The position numbers were made by a program, and so were the translations under genes. DNA of 64,000 nucleotides from JAEUIT01 sp044220875 (GTDB lineage: Bacteria; Planctomycetota; Phycisphaerae; Phycisphaerales; SM1A02): positions 310,001 to 374,000 of the forward strand of contig JBGAQH010000003.1 in the NCBI GenBank assembly GCA_044220875.1, given 5' to 3'. The notes beneath the pieces are model-generated. The model was not told the DNA's origin. It worked only from the letters and a program-made list of their open reading frames with translations, and searched no databases. Positions 1-8,651 of the stretch are shown in pieces (position 1 is the first letter of the stretch; every line of letters begins with the position of its first letter).

Positions 1-2
1 TC

Positions 3-227
3 TTCCTCGCCTGGATCGACACGCTCAAGGCGGGCATGACCGGGGCCACCACGATCATCGCCGACACCAAGACGGCGCCGAACCACCTGCTTGACCTCGA
101 CGCGCCCACCAACGCCAACGGCATTCCGATGCCGCGCGACGGCTACACGCCGAGCCAGCCGATCCCGACGTCAGCGCCGAGCCAGGCGGCTCCGGCCCAA
201 CCGACGACCCCGAAGGGCGGTCACTGA
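3..227 (+). CDS. C-terminal end of an SPFH/HflC-like protein (partial)
   Basis: The reading frame is open from the window edge and ends at the TGA at 225-227, so only about 74 C-terminal residues are visible. The segment starting FLAWIDTLKAGM and running through TTIIAD resembles the end of HflC-type SPFH proteins, where a helix is followed by a TT(L/I)I stretch. A Pro/Ala/Gln-rich tail follows. The next gene, also SPFH, starts 3 nt later, which fits a paired HflK/HflC arrangement on the membrane. The assignment is by resemblance of a short fragment plus context, so it is tentative. An unrelated protein with a disordered tail cannot be excluded. Confidence 0.5.
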   Translation, partial: FLAWIDTLKAGMTGATTIIADTKTAPNHLLDLDAPTNANGIPMPRDGYTPSQPIPTSAPSQAAPAQPTTPKGGH

Positions 228-230
228 GCC

Positions 231-1712
231 ATGGCCTCACCACGCGACGAACGCCCCGATGACGACGGCGCATCGCCCGCGGAGCAGCTCGATCCGATGG
301 AGGTCGAGGAGCCCCGCCGTGAGGCGAGCGCCCGCTTCGTGGTCGACAAGATCGAGTCCTCGAGCGCCTCGATGCGGGCGGCGATGGACCCGGCGAACCA
401 GAGTCTCGGCGAGGCCCTCCGCCTCTCCTATCGCGTCCTGCAGGTCGCGATCCTCGCCCTCGTCGTCACCTTCCTCTTCTCCGGCTTCCAGTCGGTGCGC
501 GAGGGAAGCACCGGCGTGAAGACCATGTTCGGCAAGATCGTCGAGGGGGCCGACGGCGCCCAGCTCTCGCCCGGACTCACGCCCTTCTGGCCCTATCCGA
601 TCGGCGAGCTCCTCGTCTTCGACCAGAAGCGCCCGATCAAGCTCGACCGCGAGTTCCAGCCGCGCGAGACGCCGAACGCCGCGACGAAGGAACAGCAGGT
701 CGACCAGGCCGGCGACAACCGCGAGCTGATCGCGGAGCGCGACGGCTGGGTCATGACCGCCAGCGGCGACATCGCCCACGTTTCGCTTGCCGCCGAGTAC
801 GCGATCACCGATGCCGTCGAGTTCGTGACCAAGCTCGATCCCGAGAGGGCCGGCGAGCTGGTCCGCAAGGCCCTCATGCGCGGCACGGTGCAGGCCGCGA
901 GCAAGTTCACGCTCGAGGAGCTCACCCAGTCGGGCCAGGCGCCGGCGAGCGAGGTGCAGCTCCGCACGCAGGAGGTGCTCGATCGCCTCGGCACGGGCAT
1001 CACGATCACCTCGATCACCTTCGTCGAGCGCTCGCCGCCGCGCTTCGTCGACGCGAAGTTCCGCGACGTGCAGGCGAAGCGCGAGAGCGCGAAGACCGTC
1101 GTCGAGCAGGCCCGCCAGCGGGTCACCGCGACGCTCACCGGCATGGCCGGCGCGACGGCGTTTGCCGAGATCACCGACCTCATCCGCGAATACGACGCGT
1201 CGCTGGTCCGCAACGACATTGCCGCCGCCGACGCCCTCTTCGAGAAGATCGGGGCCCGCTTCGAGGCCCCCGACGTCTCCGGCGAGGTCGCCCGCATCAT
1301 TCAGCAGGCCCGCGGCGAGAGTGCGATGCGCCTCGCGGCGCTCCAGAAGGAATACACGCGGCTCGAGGGACTGGCGCCGGCCTTCCGCGAGAACCCGCGG
1401 CAGCTCGTCCGTCAGCTCTGGCTCGACGCGGTGCGCTCGGTGATGGGCGGCAAGGAGATCGAGGTGATCTCGCCGCCGGACGCGCTCTCGCAGCTCGTCG
1501 TGAAGGTGAAGTCCTCGCAGGACATCATGCAGCTCCGCCGGGCGATGGCCCTGGCCCGCAAGAAGGCCGAGCAGGAGGCCCAGCAGATCGGCGACTTCAT
1601 GATGGGCCGCGGCTCGCAGATCAGCATCGGCAAGAGCCAGAACCGCGTGAAGCAGGACACCTCGAGCGGCACCGGCCGCGACGACATCCACCCTGGCGCC
1701 CCCGGTGGCTGA
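231..1712 (+). CDS. SPFH/band-7 (HflK-like) membrane protein
   Basis: A 493-residue protein with an acidic N-terminal tail of about 60 residues, one membrane segment at about residues 68-86 (QVAILALVVTFLFSG), then an SPFH domain that begins with EGSTGVKTMFGKIV and a PYPIGE segment. The C-terminal half is helical and rich in Glu, Arg and Ala, as in the coiled-coil part of band-7 proteins. Family members form large membrane-bound rings that modulate FtsH or organise membrane domains. The start ATG lies 3 nt after the previous stop, which implies one operon with the upstream SPFH fragment and the ABC genes downstream. The partner protease or transporter is inferred from position only. Confidence 0.8.
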   Translation: MASPRDERPDDDGASPAEQLDPMEVEEPRREASARFVVDKIESSSASMRAAMDPANQSLGEALRLSYRVLQVAILALVVTFLFSGFQSVREGSTGVKTMFGKIVEGADGAQLSPGLTPFWPYPIGELLVFDQKRPIKLDREFQPRETPNAATKEQQVDQAGDNRELIAERDGWVMTASGDIAHVSLAAEYAITDAVEFVTKLDPERAGELVRKALMRGTVQAASKFTLEELTQSGQAPASEVQLRTQEVLDRLGTGITITSITFVERSPPRFVDAKFRDVQAKRESAKTVVEQARQRVTATLTGMAGATAFAEITDLIREYDASLVRNDIAAADALFEKIGARFEAPDVSGEVARIIQQARGESAMRLAALQKEYTRLEGLAPAFRENPRQLVRQLWLDAVRSVMGGKEIEVISPPDALSQLVVKVKSSQDIMQLRRAMALARKKAEQEAQQIGDFMMGRGSQISIGKSQNRVKQDTSSGTGRDDIHPGAPGG

Positions 1713-1769
1713 TCGGATTCGGCCCGCCTCGCGTTCCCACGACTTCCCCCGCAGAAAGAGACGCCCCGC

Positions 1770-2999
1770 ATGTCCTCCTCCGAACGCATCGCCAACTCCG
1801 AGAAGATCGTCGAGGCCGTCGGCCTGACCAAGGTCTTCAGCGACTTCTGGTTGCGGGCGAAGGCTCGCGCGGTGGACGGGATCGACTTCGAGATCCGGCG
1901 CGGCGAGGTCTTCGGGCTGCTCGGCCCGAACGGCAGCGGCAAGAGCACGACGATCAAGATGATCCTCGGGCTCCTCCACAAGACGAAGGGACGCCTGCTC
2001 GTCTTCGGGCGCGACCCGAGCGACGTTGTGGTGAAGAAGCGGATCGGCTACCTCCCCGAGGAGTCGTACATGTACCGCTTCCTCAATCCGCAGGAGACGC
2101 TCGACTACTACGCGAAGCTCTTCGGCATCGCCCGCCGCGAGCGGACCCGCCGCGTGGGCGAACTGTTAGAGATGGTCGGCCTCCAGCAGGTGCGCCACCG
2201 CGCCGTCGGCGAGTTCTCGAAGGGCATGACCCGCCGCCTCGGCCTTGCCCAGGCGCTCATCAACGATCCCGAGTTCCTCATCCTCGACGAGCCGACCAGC
2301 GGCCTCGACCCGGTCGGCACGAAGCAGGTGAAGGACCTTCTCATCGAGCTCGGTCGGCGCGGCAAGACGATCCTCCTCTCCTCGCACCTCCTCGACGAGG
2401 TCGAGGACGTCTGCGACCGGATGGTCGTCCTCTACGGCGGGAAGATCCGGGCCGGCGGCACCGCCGACGACCTGCTCACCGACACCTCGCGCACGGTCAT
2501 CACCACGCAGCGGCTCACGCCGGACACGATCGCCCGCATCGACCAGCTTCTGCAGGAGATGCAGGGGATCGGCGTCGACCGCGTCGACAGCCCGCGGGAG
2601 AAGCTCGAGGACTTCTTCATGGAGCTCGTCGAGCGGGCTCGGCAGGAGCAGGTCGCGACCAGCGGCGCCCAGCATGGCGGGAAGACCGCCGGCTTCCTCG
2701 TCGAGAGGGAACCCGAGGAGGGGGGCGAACTCATCAGCGACCTCACCCGGGCGCGGGAGACGGTCGCCCGGTCGGTCGAGGTGGGCGGGGCCGCCGCTGC
2801 GAAGCCCGAGGGTCCGAAGCAGGATGTCCTCAAGGAACTGATTGAGGAGCGGGCCCCGGCGCCGCCGGCTCCCGCGCCGAAGCCCAAGGCCGGCGGCGGG
2901 CGCATCGAGAAGCCGCGCGACGTCGACAGCAGCGTCATCGATGACCTGCTCGGCGGCTCGGACCGAGACGATCGCGCCGGCGGGGGCGGTTCCCGGTGA
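1770..2999 (+). CDS. ABC transporter ATP-binding protein with long C-terminal tail
   Basis: A 409-residue nucleotide-binding subunit. Visible motifs are Walker A GPNGSGKST at residues 52-60, a signature FSKGM at 149-153, Walker B and D-loop LILDEPTSGLD at about 170-180, and the switch His in LLSSHLLDE at 206. The domain type is that of ABC-2 exporters (NodI/GldA/CcmA-like). About 110 extra C-terminal residues, rich in Ala, Pro, Glu and Lys and probably disordered, make it longer than the usual ~300 residues. The start is the ATG preceded by a purine-rich GAAAGAG. The permease gene starts inside its stop codon (GTGA overlap), so the two are almost certainly co-translated. Substrate unknown. 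Confidence 0.9.
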   Translation: MSSSERIANSEKIVEAVGLTKVFSDFWLRAKARAVDGIDFEIRRGEVFGLLGPNGSGKSTTIKMILGLLHKTKGRLLVFGRDPSDVVVKKRIGYLPEESYMYRFLNPQETLDYYAKLFGIARRERTRRVGELLEMVGLQQVRHRAVGEFSKGMTRRLGLAQALINDPEFLILDEPTSGLDPVGTKQVKDLLIELGRRGKTILLSSHLLDEVEDVCDRMVVLYGGKIRAGGTADDLLTDTSRTVITTQRLTPDTIARIDQLLQEMQGIGVDRVDSPREKLEDFFMELVERARQEQVATSGAQHGGKTAGFLVEREPEEGGELISDLTRARETVARSVEVGGAAAAKPEGPKQDVLKELIEERAPAPPAPAPKPKAGGGRIEKPRDVDSSVIDDLLGGSDRDDRAGGGGSR

Positions 3000-5050
3000 G
3001 TCTCCTCAAGCTCATCTGGTCGCGCATCGACGCGCTCCAGCGCCGTCATGGCGTGCGGATCACGCTCACCGTGCTCTGCGCCGCCGTCACGCTCGGCGCC
3101 TTCGGCTGGCTCTACGTCACCGGCGCGTCGCTGCAGCGGGAGCGTCGGGCCATCGTCCTCACCCTGGCCGGCGCGAATCTCCAGAAGGGGGACCAGGCAG
3201 CGGTCGACTTCGCCAACGGCGGCGTGGTCGAGGTGAACGGCCACACGCTCGGCAACGCCCAGCTCGCGAAGTCGGCGCGGGCGCTCTACGACGAGGAGGG
3301 GAACCTCACGAGCCCCTTCGGCGCCGCCCAACTGCTGCTCGCCGACCGCACGCCCGACTTCGTCCCGCCGTTCCTGCTCGAGCAGAGCGACACCGTCGTT
3401 CTCCTCTTCGTCGCCACGCTCGGCGCCACGCTGCTTTCGGTCTGGTCGGGCCTCTTCCCGCACCTGATCCTGACGGTGCTCGGGGCGATCCTGCTCGCCG
3501 TGCCCTTCCTCTGGCGCGGTGAGCTGCCGTGGGCGATCGCCATCGTCACCGCCGCGCTCCTCTGCTTCGGCTTCGCGCTGCTCGCCTCCGGCGCCGCGAT
3601 GCTGCTCGGCCGACCGTCGCCGGTCTTCGCGGTCGCCTCGAACGTGCTGCGCGAGGCCATGCGCCTCCGCATCGCCACCTTCTTCGTCGGCGTCCTGCTC
3701 GTTGCGCTTCCGATGATCCCGCTGTGGATCGACCCGAAGGAGCCGCTCCGCTATCAGGTGCAGTCGTACCTCTCGAAGAGCGTCAGCCTCACCTTCCTCC
3801 TGGCCGCGTCGATGACCGTGCTGCTCTCCTGCGCCACGGTCGCCTTCGAGATCCGCGACCGGCAGATCTGGCAGCTGATGACCAAGCCGGTCGCCCGCCT
3901 CCAGTACCTCCTCGGGAAGTGGATGGGCATCGTCACCCTCGACGTGATCCTGCTCGTCCTCGGCGGACTGGCGATCTTCGTGCAGGTGCGGGCGATCTCG
4001 ACGCGGCCGGCCCAGGACATGGCCGATGCCCAGGCGGTCGCCGACCAGGTGCTCGTCGCCCGGCAGGGGGCCTATCCGACCTACCGCAAGCTCGCTCCCG
4101 ACGAGCTCCGCGAGCTGGTCGAGCAGCGGATCCTCGCCGACCCGATCCTCAAGGCCGAGCTCGAGGACGGCACGAAGGACGAGACCGAGGTGAAGCGCGA
4201 GCTCGCCCGCGACGTCATCACCACCTTCGGCACGTCGCAGCGGACGATTCCGGCCGGCGAGGAACGGACCTACGAGTTCAAGGGACTGGGCCTGGCCAAG
4301 CGGATCGGCGCGCCGATCACGCTGCGCTATGCCTTCGACATCGGACGCATCGACCCGCATGAGGTGCATCCTGTGATGTTCAAGTTCGGCGACGGCCTCT
4401 TCAGCGAGCGGAACTTCGTGCCGGCCCAGCCGCACGTGATGACGATCCAGCCGGAGGACGCCCTCAAGGTCGTCGACGACAACGGCGTCCTCAAGCTCAC
4501 CATCGAGAACGCGGGATACGTCGAGACGCCGCAGGGGATGCAGCGGATTCCGGGCATCGGCCCGATCATCTTCAAGGCCGACGCGATCGAGGCGCTCTTC
4601 CGCGTCGACAGCTTCGAGCCGAACTTCATCCGGGCCCTCTGCGTCCAGTTCATCAAGCTCGCGTTCCTGGCGATGCTCGGCGTCTGCACCGCGACGATCC
4701 TCTCCTTCCCCGTCGCGACGATGCTCTCCTTCACGGTGCTCACCATCGGGAGCCTCGCCCCCTTCCTGGGGATGTCGCTTGCCGAATACAGCGTGAAGCC
4801 CGATGCCCCGATCCTCTGGAAGGGAGTCCAGTACGGCGTGAAGATCGTCGCCGGCGCCTCGGAGTGGCTGCTTCGGGCCTTCGGCGAGGTCTCGCCCACC
4901 TCGCAGCTCGTCGAGGGGCGGCTCATCTCCTGGGGGGCGGTGATCAGCGCGTTCCTGGTCATCGGCATCGTCTGGTCGGGCGCGGTTTTCCTCTGCGGCT
5001 TCGCGGCCTTCCGCCGCAAGGAACTGGCCGTGTACAGCGGCAACTCGTGA
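2996..5050 (+). CDS. ABC-2-type transporter permease
   Basis: A 684-residue integral membrane protein that starts with GTG in a 4-nt GTGA overlap with the ATPase gene. One membrane segment lies near residues 20-45. Clustered hydrophobic segments follow at roughly 130-340, then a large soluble region of about 200 residues, then C-terminal membrane segments. This fits an ABC-2 permease with a big extracytoplasmic insert, as seen in GldF-like or NatB-like exporters. The sequence AFEIRDRQIWQLMTKPV, close to the VAFEREKRTLELLLTTPV-type loop of ABC-2 permeases, supports this. The substrate is unknown. The following 740-residue protein starts 12 nt after the stop and may be its extracytoplasmic partner. 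Confidence 0.8.
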   Translation: MSLLKLIWSRIDALQRRHGVRITLTVLCAAVTLGAFGWLYVTGASLQRERRAIVLTLAGANLQKGDQAAVDFANGGVVEVNGHTLGNAQLAKSARALYDEEGNLTSPFGAAQLLLADRTPDFVPPFLLEQSDTVVLLFVATLGATLLSVWSGLFPHLILTVLGAILLAVPFLWRGELPWAIAIVTAALLCFGFALLASGAAMLLGRPSPVFAVASNVLREAMRLRIATFFVGVLLVALPMIPLWIDPKEPLRYQVQSYLSKSVSLTFLLAASMTVLLSCATVAFEIRDRQIWQLMTKPVARLQYLLGKWMGIVTLDVILLVLGGLAIFVQVRAISTRPAQDMADAQAVADQVLVARQGAYPTYRKLAPDELRELVEQRILADPILKAELEDGTKDETEVKRELARDVITTFGTSQRTIPAGEERTYEFKGLGLAKRIGAPITLRYAFDIGRIDPHEVHPVMFKFGDGLFSERNFVPAQPHVMTIQPEDALKVVDDNGVLKLTIENAGYVETPQGMQRIPGIGPIIFKADAIEALFRVDSFEPNFIRALCVQFIKLAFLAMLGVCTATILSFPVATMLSFTVLTIGSLAPFLGMSLAEYSVKPDAPILWKGVQYGVKIVAGASEWLLRAFGEVSPTSQLVEGRLISWGAVISAFLVIGIVWSGAVFLCGFAAFRRKELAVYSGNS

Positions 5051-5062
5051 TGAGTCCCACCG

Positions 5063-7285
5063 ATGGCCACTGACCGCATCGTCCAAGTCGTCGCAGCCCT
5101 GGTGGCGTGCGTGCTCTTCGCGCTGGGAGGCCGGATGCTCCCCACGATCGTGCAAAGCGCCGGCGAGCCGGTCGTCCTCATGGACGTGATCGACCGCCAG
5201 ACCGACGCCCGGACCACCGAGCGCGTGCCGATCGCGTCGCTGCGCGAGCTCACCACCGTGACGCCCAGCGCCAACCCGGGGCGGCCGATCGAGTTCAAGT
5301 TCGACGCCGAGGGCAAGTCCTGGTCGGGCAGCGTCGGCGATCTCGTCGACGTCGGCTGGATCAGCGACAGCCTCCGCCGCAACGCCCGGGCCACCGTCGC
5401 GGGCACCGACGGCTACGGGCTCCGCTACACCGACGTCGCCATCGACGGCGCGCCGCCGATCGTCGCGTTAGGGACGGTGATGGGCGCCTTCCGCGGCCTG
5501 GTCGTCGACTACCTGTGGATCAAGGTCAACATGATGAAGGAGAAGGGGCTCTTCTTCGAGGTCATGTCCGACGCCGACCTGATCACGAAGCTCCAGCCGC
5601 GCTTCGGCGAGGTCTGGGGCTTCCATGGCCACAACATGGCCTACAACATCTCGGTGCTCACCAACACGCCCGAGGAGCGCTGGGAGTGGGTGCAGGCGGG
5701 CATCGATCTCGTCCGCAACAAGGGCCTTCGCTACAACCCCAACGACGTCGTCCTGCACAAGGACCTGGCGTTCTGGTTCTCGCACAAGATCGACGGCGTC
5801 GCCGACGACGCCCACCTCTACTACAAGCGCGAGTTCGCCCGCGAGTGGCAGTACCTGCTCGGCGTGCCGCCGCCCAACCACAAGGAGCGCGTGGCGTGGA
5901 TCAAGCGGATCGCCGACGCGCCCGAGACGATCGAGGAGCTCTACGCGAGGAACCCCGCGGCCCGCGAGCTCGTCGAGCAGATCACCAAGGACCTCTCCGG
6001 CTTCGAGCAGCGATTCCAGTTCCGGCTCGACGACGGCTTCCTGAAGTCCTACGGCCAGTGGGAGGCGATCCGCGAGTCGCCCTACGCCAAGATCCTCGGC
6101 ATCGAGCAGCAGCTCCGCCGCACCGACGCCGAGGCCGCGGGCCGCGTGCAGAACCGCCTCTTCCAGACCTTCAGCCGCGTCTTCGACGATCCCGCCCGCA
6201 AGGACGCCATCGACGACTTCCTCGCCTTCCTCCGCCGCAAGGTGCTGAGCGAGCGCTACAACATGGACGCGCGGCTCATGTGGCAGTACACCCGCGACAC
6301 CGGACCGCTCGACTGGCGGCATCCGGCGGCGCACGCCCTCTACTGGTCGAAGCGCGGCGGCGACATGGCCTCGCTGCGGTATTCGATCGAGGACAACATC
6401 TCGAAGATCGTCAACAACGACCGCACCTTCATCCAGTCGATGCAGGCCCTGGCCCGCGCGGGCATCATGTCCTATGACCCGCTCTCGAACGACAATCCGA
6501 CGCGGCTCAGCGATCCGCGCTGGATCAAGGTCATCGAGCGGTACTTCCGCGAGCTGCACGCGAAGTTCTATCACGTGGCGGGCGGCATCCCCGACTCCTT
6601 CACGAACTTCCACGAGAACTTCATGAAGCAGGCGGTGCGCGAGCTCTATCGCATGGGCGACATCGAGGGGGCCAAGGAGATTCTCGCCCGCCTCGACGAC
6701 CTCTACGGGCGAGGCGGCATCGTGCCGAACACGCAGTACGTGGGCGACATCGAGGTGATCGTCCAGAAGATCACCAACGGCGAATACGAAATGCAGCCCG
6801 AGGTGGCCCGCGGCGACGTCTATGCGGCGCTCCGCCGCGGCTTCCGCGAGGGACTCCTGCTCAACCAGCCCGAGGTCTACAAGGCCGCGATCAACTACGC
6901 GAAGCAGGTCACCGAGTACTTCAAGACCACCAAGTCCAACGACTTCGTGAACAAGTTCGGCGAGGGCCGCATGAAGGAGCTCATCGGAGGCCTCGAGTCG
7001 AGCGTCCGTGACACCTTCCGCGACGTGCTGCTCGACAGCACCACCGCGCTGGCCGACCGGTTCATCATCTACAACCGCTCGGGCGAGTCGGAGCGTCGGC
7101 TCGTGTACGACCTGGTGAAGCCCTATCTCGAGGCCGAGTTCAAGGCGAGCCCGCTGTCGCGAAGCCTCACCATGGAGAACGTCCTTCCCGAACCGCCGGG
7201 CATGGCCGAGCACCGCGCCAACGAGGCGGCGAAGGCGGCACGGACGAAGCCGATCGACAACCGGGACAAGTTCGAGACGAAGTGA
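5063..7285 (+). CDS. Membrane-anchored protein of unknown function, in ABC operon
   Basis: I do not recognise a named family. The 740-residue product has an N-terminal signal anchor at about residues 7-27, then a beta-rich stretch to about residue 130. A long helical, Trp/Tyr-rich region follows (for example WGFHGHNMAYNISVL and LHKDLAFWFSHKID). Near the C-terminus, segments such as GDIEGAKEILARLDDLYGRGG look like TPR-type helical pairs. It starts 12 nt after the permease stop, so it is probably the last gene of the SPFH-ABC operon and acts on the outer face of the cytoplasmic membrane. Similar long planctomycete proteins exist, to my memory, but without known function. Confidence 0.75.
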   Translation: MATDRIVQVVAALVACVLFALGGRMLPTIVQSAGEPVVLMDVIDRQTDARTTERVPIASLRELTTVTPSANPGRPIEFKFDAEGKSWSGSVGDLVDVGWISDSLRRNARATVAGTDGYGLRYTDVAIDGAPPIVALGTVMGAFRGLVVDYLWIKVNMMKEKGLFFEVMSDADLITKLQPRFGEVWGFHGHNMAYNISVLTNTPEERWEWVQAGIDLVRNKGLRYNPNDVVLHKDLAFWFSHKIDGVADDAHLYYKREFAREWQYLLGVPPPNHKERVAWIKRIADAPETIEELYARNPAARELVEQITKDLSGFEQRFQFRLDDGFLKSYGQWEAIRESPYAKILGIEQQLRRTDAEAAGRVQNRLFQTFSRVFDDPARKDAIDDFLAFLRRKVLSERYNMDARLMWQYTRDTGPLDWRHPAAHALYWSKRGGDMASLRYSIEDNISKIVNNDRTFIQSMQALARAGIMSYDPLSNDNPTRLSDPRWIKVIERYFRELHAKFYHVAGGIPDSFTNFHENFMKQAVRELYRMGDIEGAKEILARLDDLYGRGGIVPNTQYVGDIEVIVQKITNGEYEMQPEVARGDVYAALRRGFREGLLLNQPEVYKAAINYAKQVTEYFKTTKSNDFVNKFGEGRMKELIGGLESSVRDTFRDVLLDSTTALADRFIIYNRSGESERRLVYDLVKPYLEAEFKASPLSRSLTMENVLPEPPGMAEHRANEAAKAARTKPIDNRDKFETK

Positions 7286-7302
7286 CGGCCGCGAATCCGA
7301 TT

Positions 7303-7308
7303 TACCAT
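7303..7308 (+). promoter_or_regulatory. TANNNT box for leaderless FAH-family gene
   Basis: TACCAT lies 6 nt before the ATG at 7315 and no Shine-Dalgarno sequence is present. The same geometry recurs at nine other genes in this window. No convincing -35 element. Confidence 0.4.
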
Positions 7309-7314
7309 GCGGCG

Positions 7315-7974
7315 ATGACCACGCGACCACCGTGCATTCTGGCCGTCGGACGGAACTACGCTGACCATGCCGCCGAGATGGGCAAGGTCGTGCAGGGCAA
7401 CCCGATCATCTTCCTGAAGAACCCCGCGTCGGTGATCGGCAACGGCGAGACGATCGTCATTCCGCCGATCTGCCGCGACCACGGTCCGCAGGTCGACTGG
7501 GAGGGCGAGCTGGCCTTCGTGATCGACCGCGATGCCCGTGACGTTCCGCAGGATCGGGCCCTCTCCTTCGTGCGCGGCTACGCCGTCGCCAACGACGTGA
7601 GTGCCCGCTGGTGGCAGAAGGAGGGGAGCGGCGGCCAGTACTCGCGCGGCAAGAGCTTCGACACCTTCTGCCCGCTCTCCGCGATGGTGCCCGCCGCGAA
7701 GGTCGGTGACCCGCAGACCCTCATGCTCCGCACGCGCGTGAACGGCGCGCTCATGCAGGAGGCGTCGACCTCGACCATGCTCTTTTCCGTCGCCTACCTC
7801 GTGAGCGAACTCTCCCGCGGCATGACCCTTGCCGAGGGCACGGTGGTCCTGACCGGCACGCCGGCCGGCGTCGGCGCGGCCCGCAAGCCGCCGGTGTTCC
7901 TCAAGCATGGCGATGTCGTCGAGGTCGAGATCGAGCGCGTCGGCACGCTGCGCAACCCGGTCGTCGAGGCCTGA
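7315..7974 (+). CDS. Fumarylacetoacetate hydrolase family protein
   Basis: A 219-residue enzyme of the FAH fold, close to the acylpyruvase/FAHD1 type. Visible features are LAVGRNYADHAAEMGK at the N-terminus, the metal-binding EGELAFVID segment, the Y-VANDVSAR stretch, KSFDTFCPLSAM, and the C-terminal LTGTPAGVG that lines the active site. Expected activity is hydrolysis or decarboxylation of small beta-diketo acids with Mg2+, but the substrate is not readable. I chose ATG 7315 because it gives the family's usual N-terminus and has a TACCAT box 6 nt upstream. A GTG at 7282 overlapping the previous stop would add 11 residues. It converges with yidD at a 6-nt gap. Confidence 0.9.
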   Translation: MTTRPPCILAVGRNYADHAAEMGKVVQGNPIIFLKNPASVIGNGETIVIPPICRDHGPQVDWEGELAFVIDRDARDVPQDRALSFVRGYAVANDVSARWWQKEGSGGQYSRGKSFDTFCPLSAMVPAAKVGDPQTLMLRTRVNGALMQEASTSTMLFSVAYLVSELSRGMTLAEGTVVLTGTPAGVGAARKPPVFLKHGDVVEVEIERVGTLRNPVVEA

Positions 7975-7980
7975 CCTCGA

Positions 7981-8244
7981 TCAGCGACGGCCGGCGTTGG
8001 CGGGCGGCACCGGATCCTCGCCGCAGGGGGGACCCCACGGATGGCATCGGCCGAGGCGGCGCAGCGTCAGCAGCGTGCCGCGCCGCGCGCCGTGGGTTCG
8101 CAGGGCCTCGATCGCGTACGCGCTGCAGGTCGGCGTGAAGCGGCAATGGCCGCCGAGGAGCGGACCGAGGATCACCTGATAGCCGCGCACGCATCGAATG
8201 AGCATGCGGGCCGCAAGGCCGGGCCTTCGCGCGACCTCGGTCAT
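7981..8244 (-). CDS. yidD: Membrane protein insertion efficiency factor YidD
   Basis: An 87-residue protein with the YidD pattern: an N-terminal amphipathic segment (AARMLIRCVRGYQVIL), then GPLLGGHCRFTPTCSAYAIEAL, and a C-terminal LRRLGRCHPWG with conserved Cys. YidD is a small cytoplasmic-face membrane-associated protein that helps YidC insert proteins. The start ATG overlaps the rnpA stop (ATGA at 8241-8244). The rnpA-yidD pairing is the common bacterial order, but rpmH, yidC and dnaA are absent here. A ClC channel gene takes the upstream position instead. The start is clear from both the overlap and the family N-terminus. Confidence 0.93.
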   Translation of the reverse strand: MTEVARRPGLAARMLIRCVRGYQVILGPLLGGHCRFTPTCSAYAIEALRTHGARRGTLLTLRRLGRCHPWGPPCGEDPVPPANAGRR

Positions 8245-8651
8245 GGCAGTTCGCTCGGTGGGGGTACGGCCGGGGTGCGGCGCCGGCGCTTGGACCAGAG
8301 CTCTTCCATCGCGACCATCGCCTCGCGAAGCTGCGCCTGGTAGGTCGCAAGCGGCAGTTCCGCGTGCGGTCGGCAGCCGACGATGAGGTCGAAGGCGCCG
8401 GGGAACTCCGCGTGGCCGAGGCGGAAGCACTCGCGGAGCAGCCGCTTCATGCGATTGCGCCGCACGGCATTGCCGAGGCGGCGGCCGATCGCCAGACCGA
8501 GGCGCGAGCGGCCGCTCGTCGAGGGGATCGCATGCACGACCAGCGGCCCGCGCTCGATGCGGGCCTTGCCGGCATAGACGGCGTCGAACTCGAGCTTGTG
8601 CTGGAGCCGCGCCGCCGCGGTGAAGCGAAATGACCGGGGCTGCTCGCTCAT
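8241..8651 (-). CDS. rnpA: Ribonuclease P protein component
   Basis: A 136-residue basic protein. It has the RnpA landmarks: FxxAARLQHKLEFDAVYAGKAR at the N-terminus, the RLGLAIGRRLGNAVRRNRMKRLLRE segment that contains the RNR box contacting RNase P RNA, and a conserved DLIV strand. It supports tRNA 5'-end maturation together with the catalytic RNA, which I do not find in this window. It overlaps the ClC gene upstream and yidD downstream, each by 4 nt (ATGA), so the three are translated from one transcript. The C-terminal ~20 residues are a Pro/Arg-rich extension. Confidence 0.95.
   Translation of the reverse strand: MSEQPRSFRFTAAARLQHKLEFDAVYAGKARIERGPLVVHAIPSTSGRSRLGLAIGRRLGNAVRRNRMKRLLRECFRLGHAEFPGAFDLIVGCRPHAELPLATYQAQLREAMVAMEELWSKRRRRTPAVPPPSELP

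Noticed and set aside
2432..5155. Long minus-strand frame opposite the ABC genes
   Set aside because: The plus-strand genes have clear Walker motifs and membrane segments; the antisense product is low-complexity and without domains.
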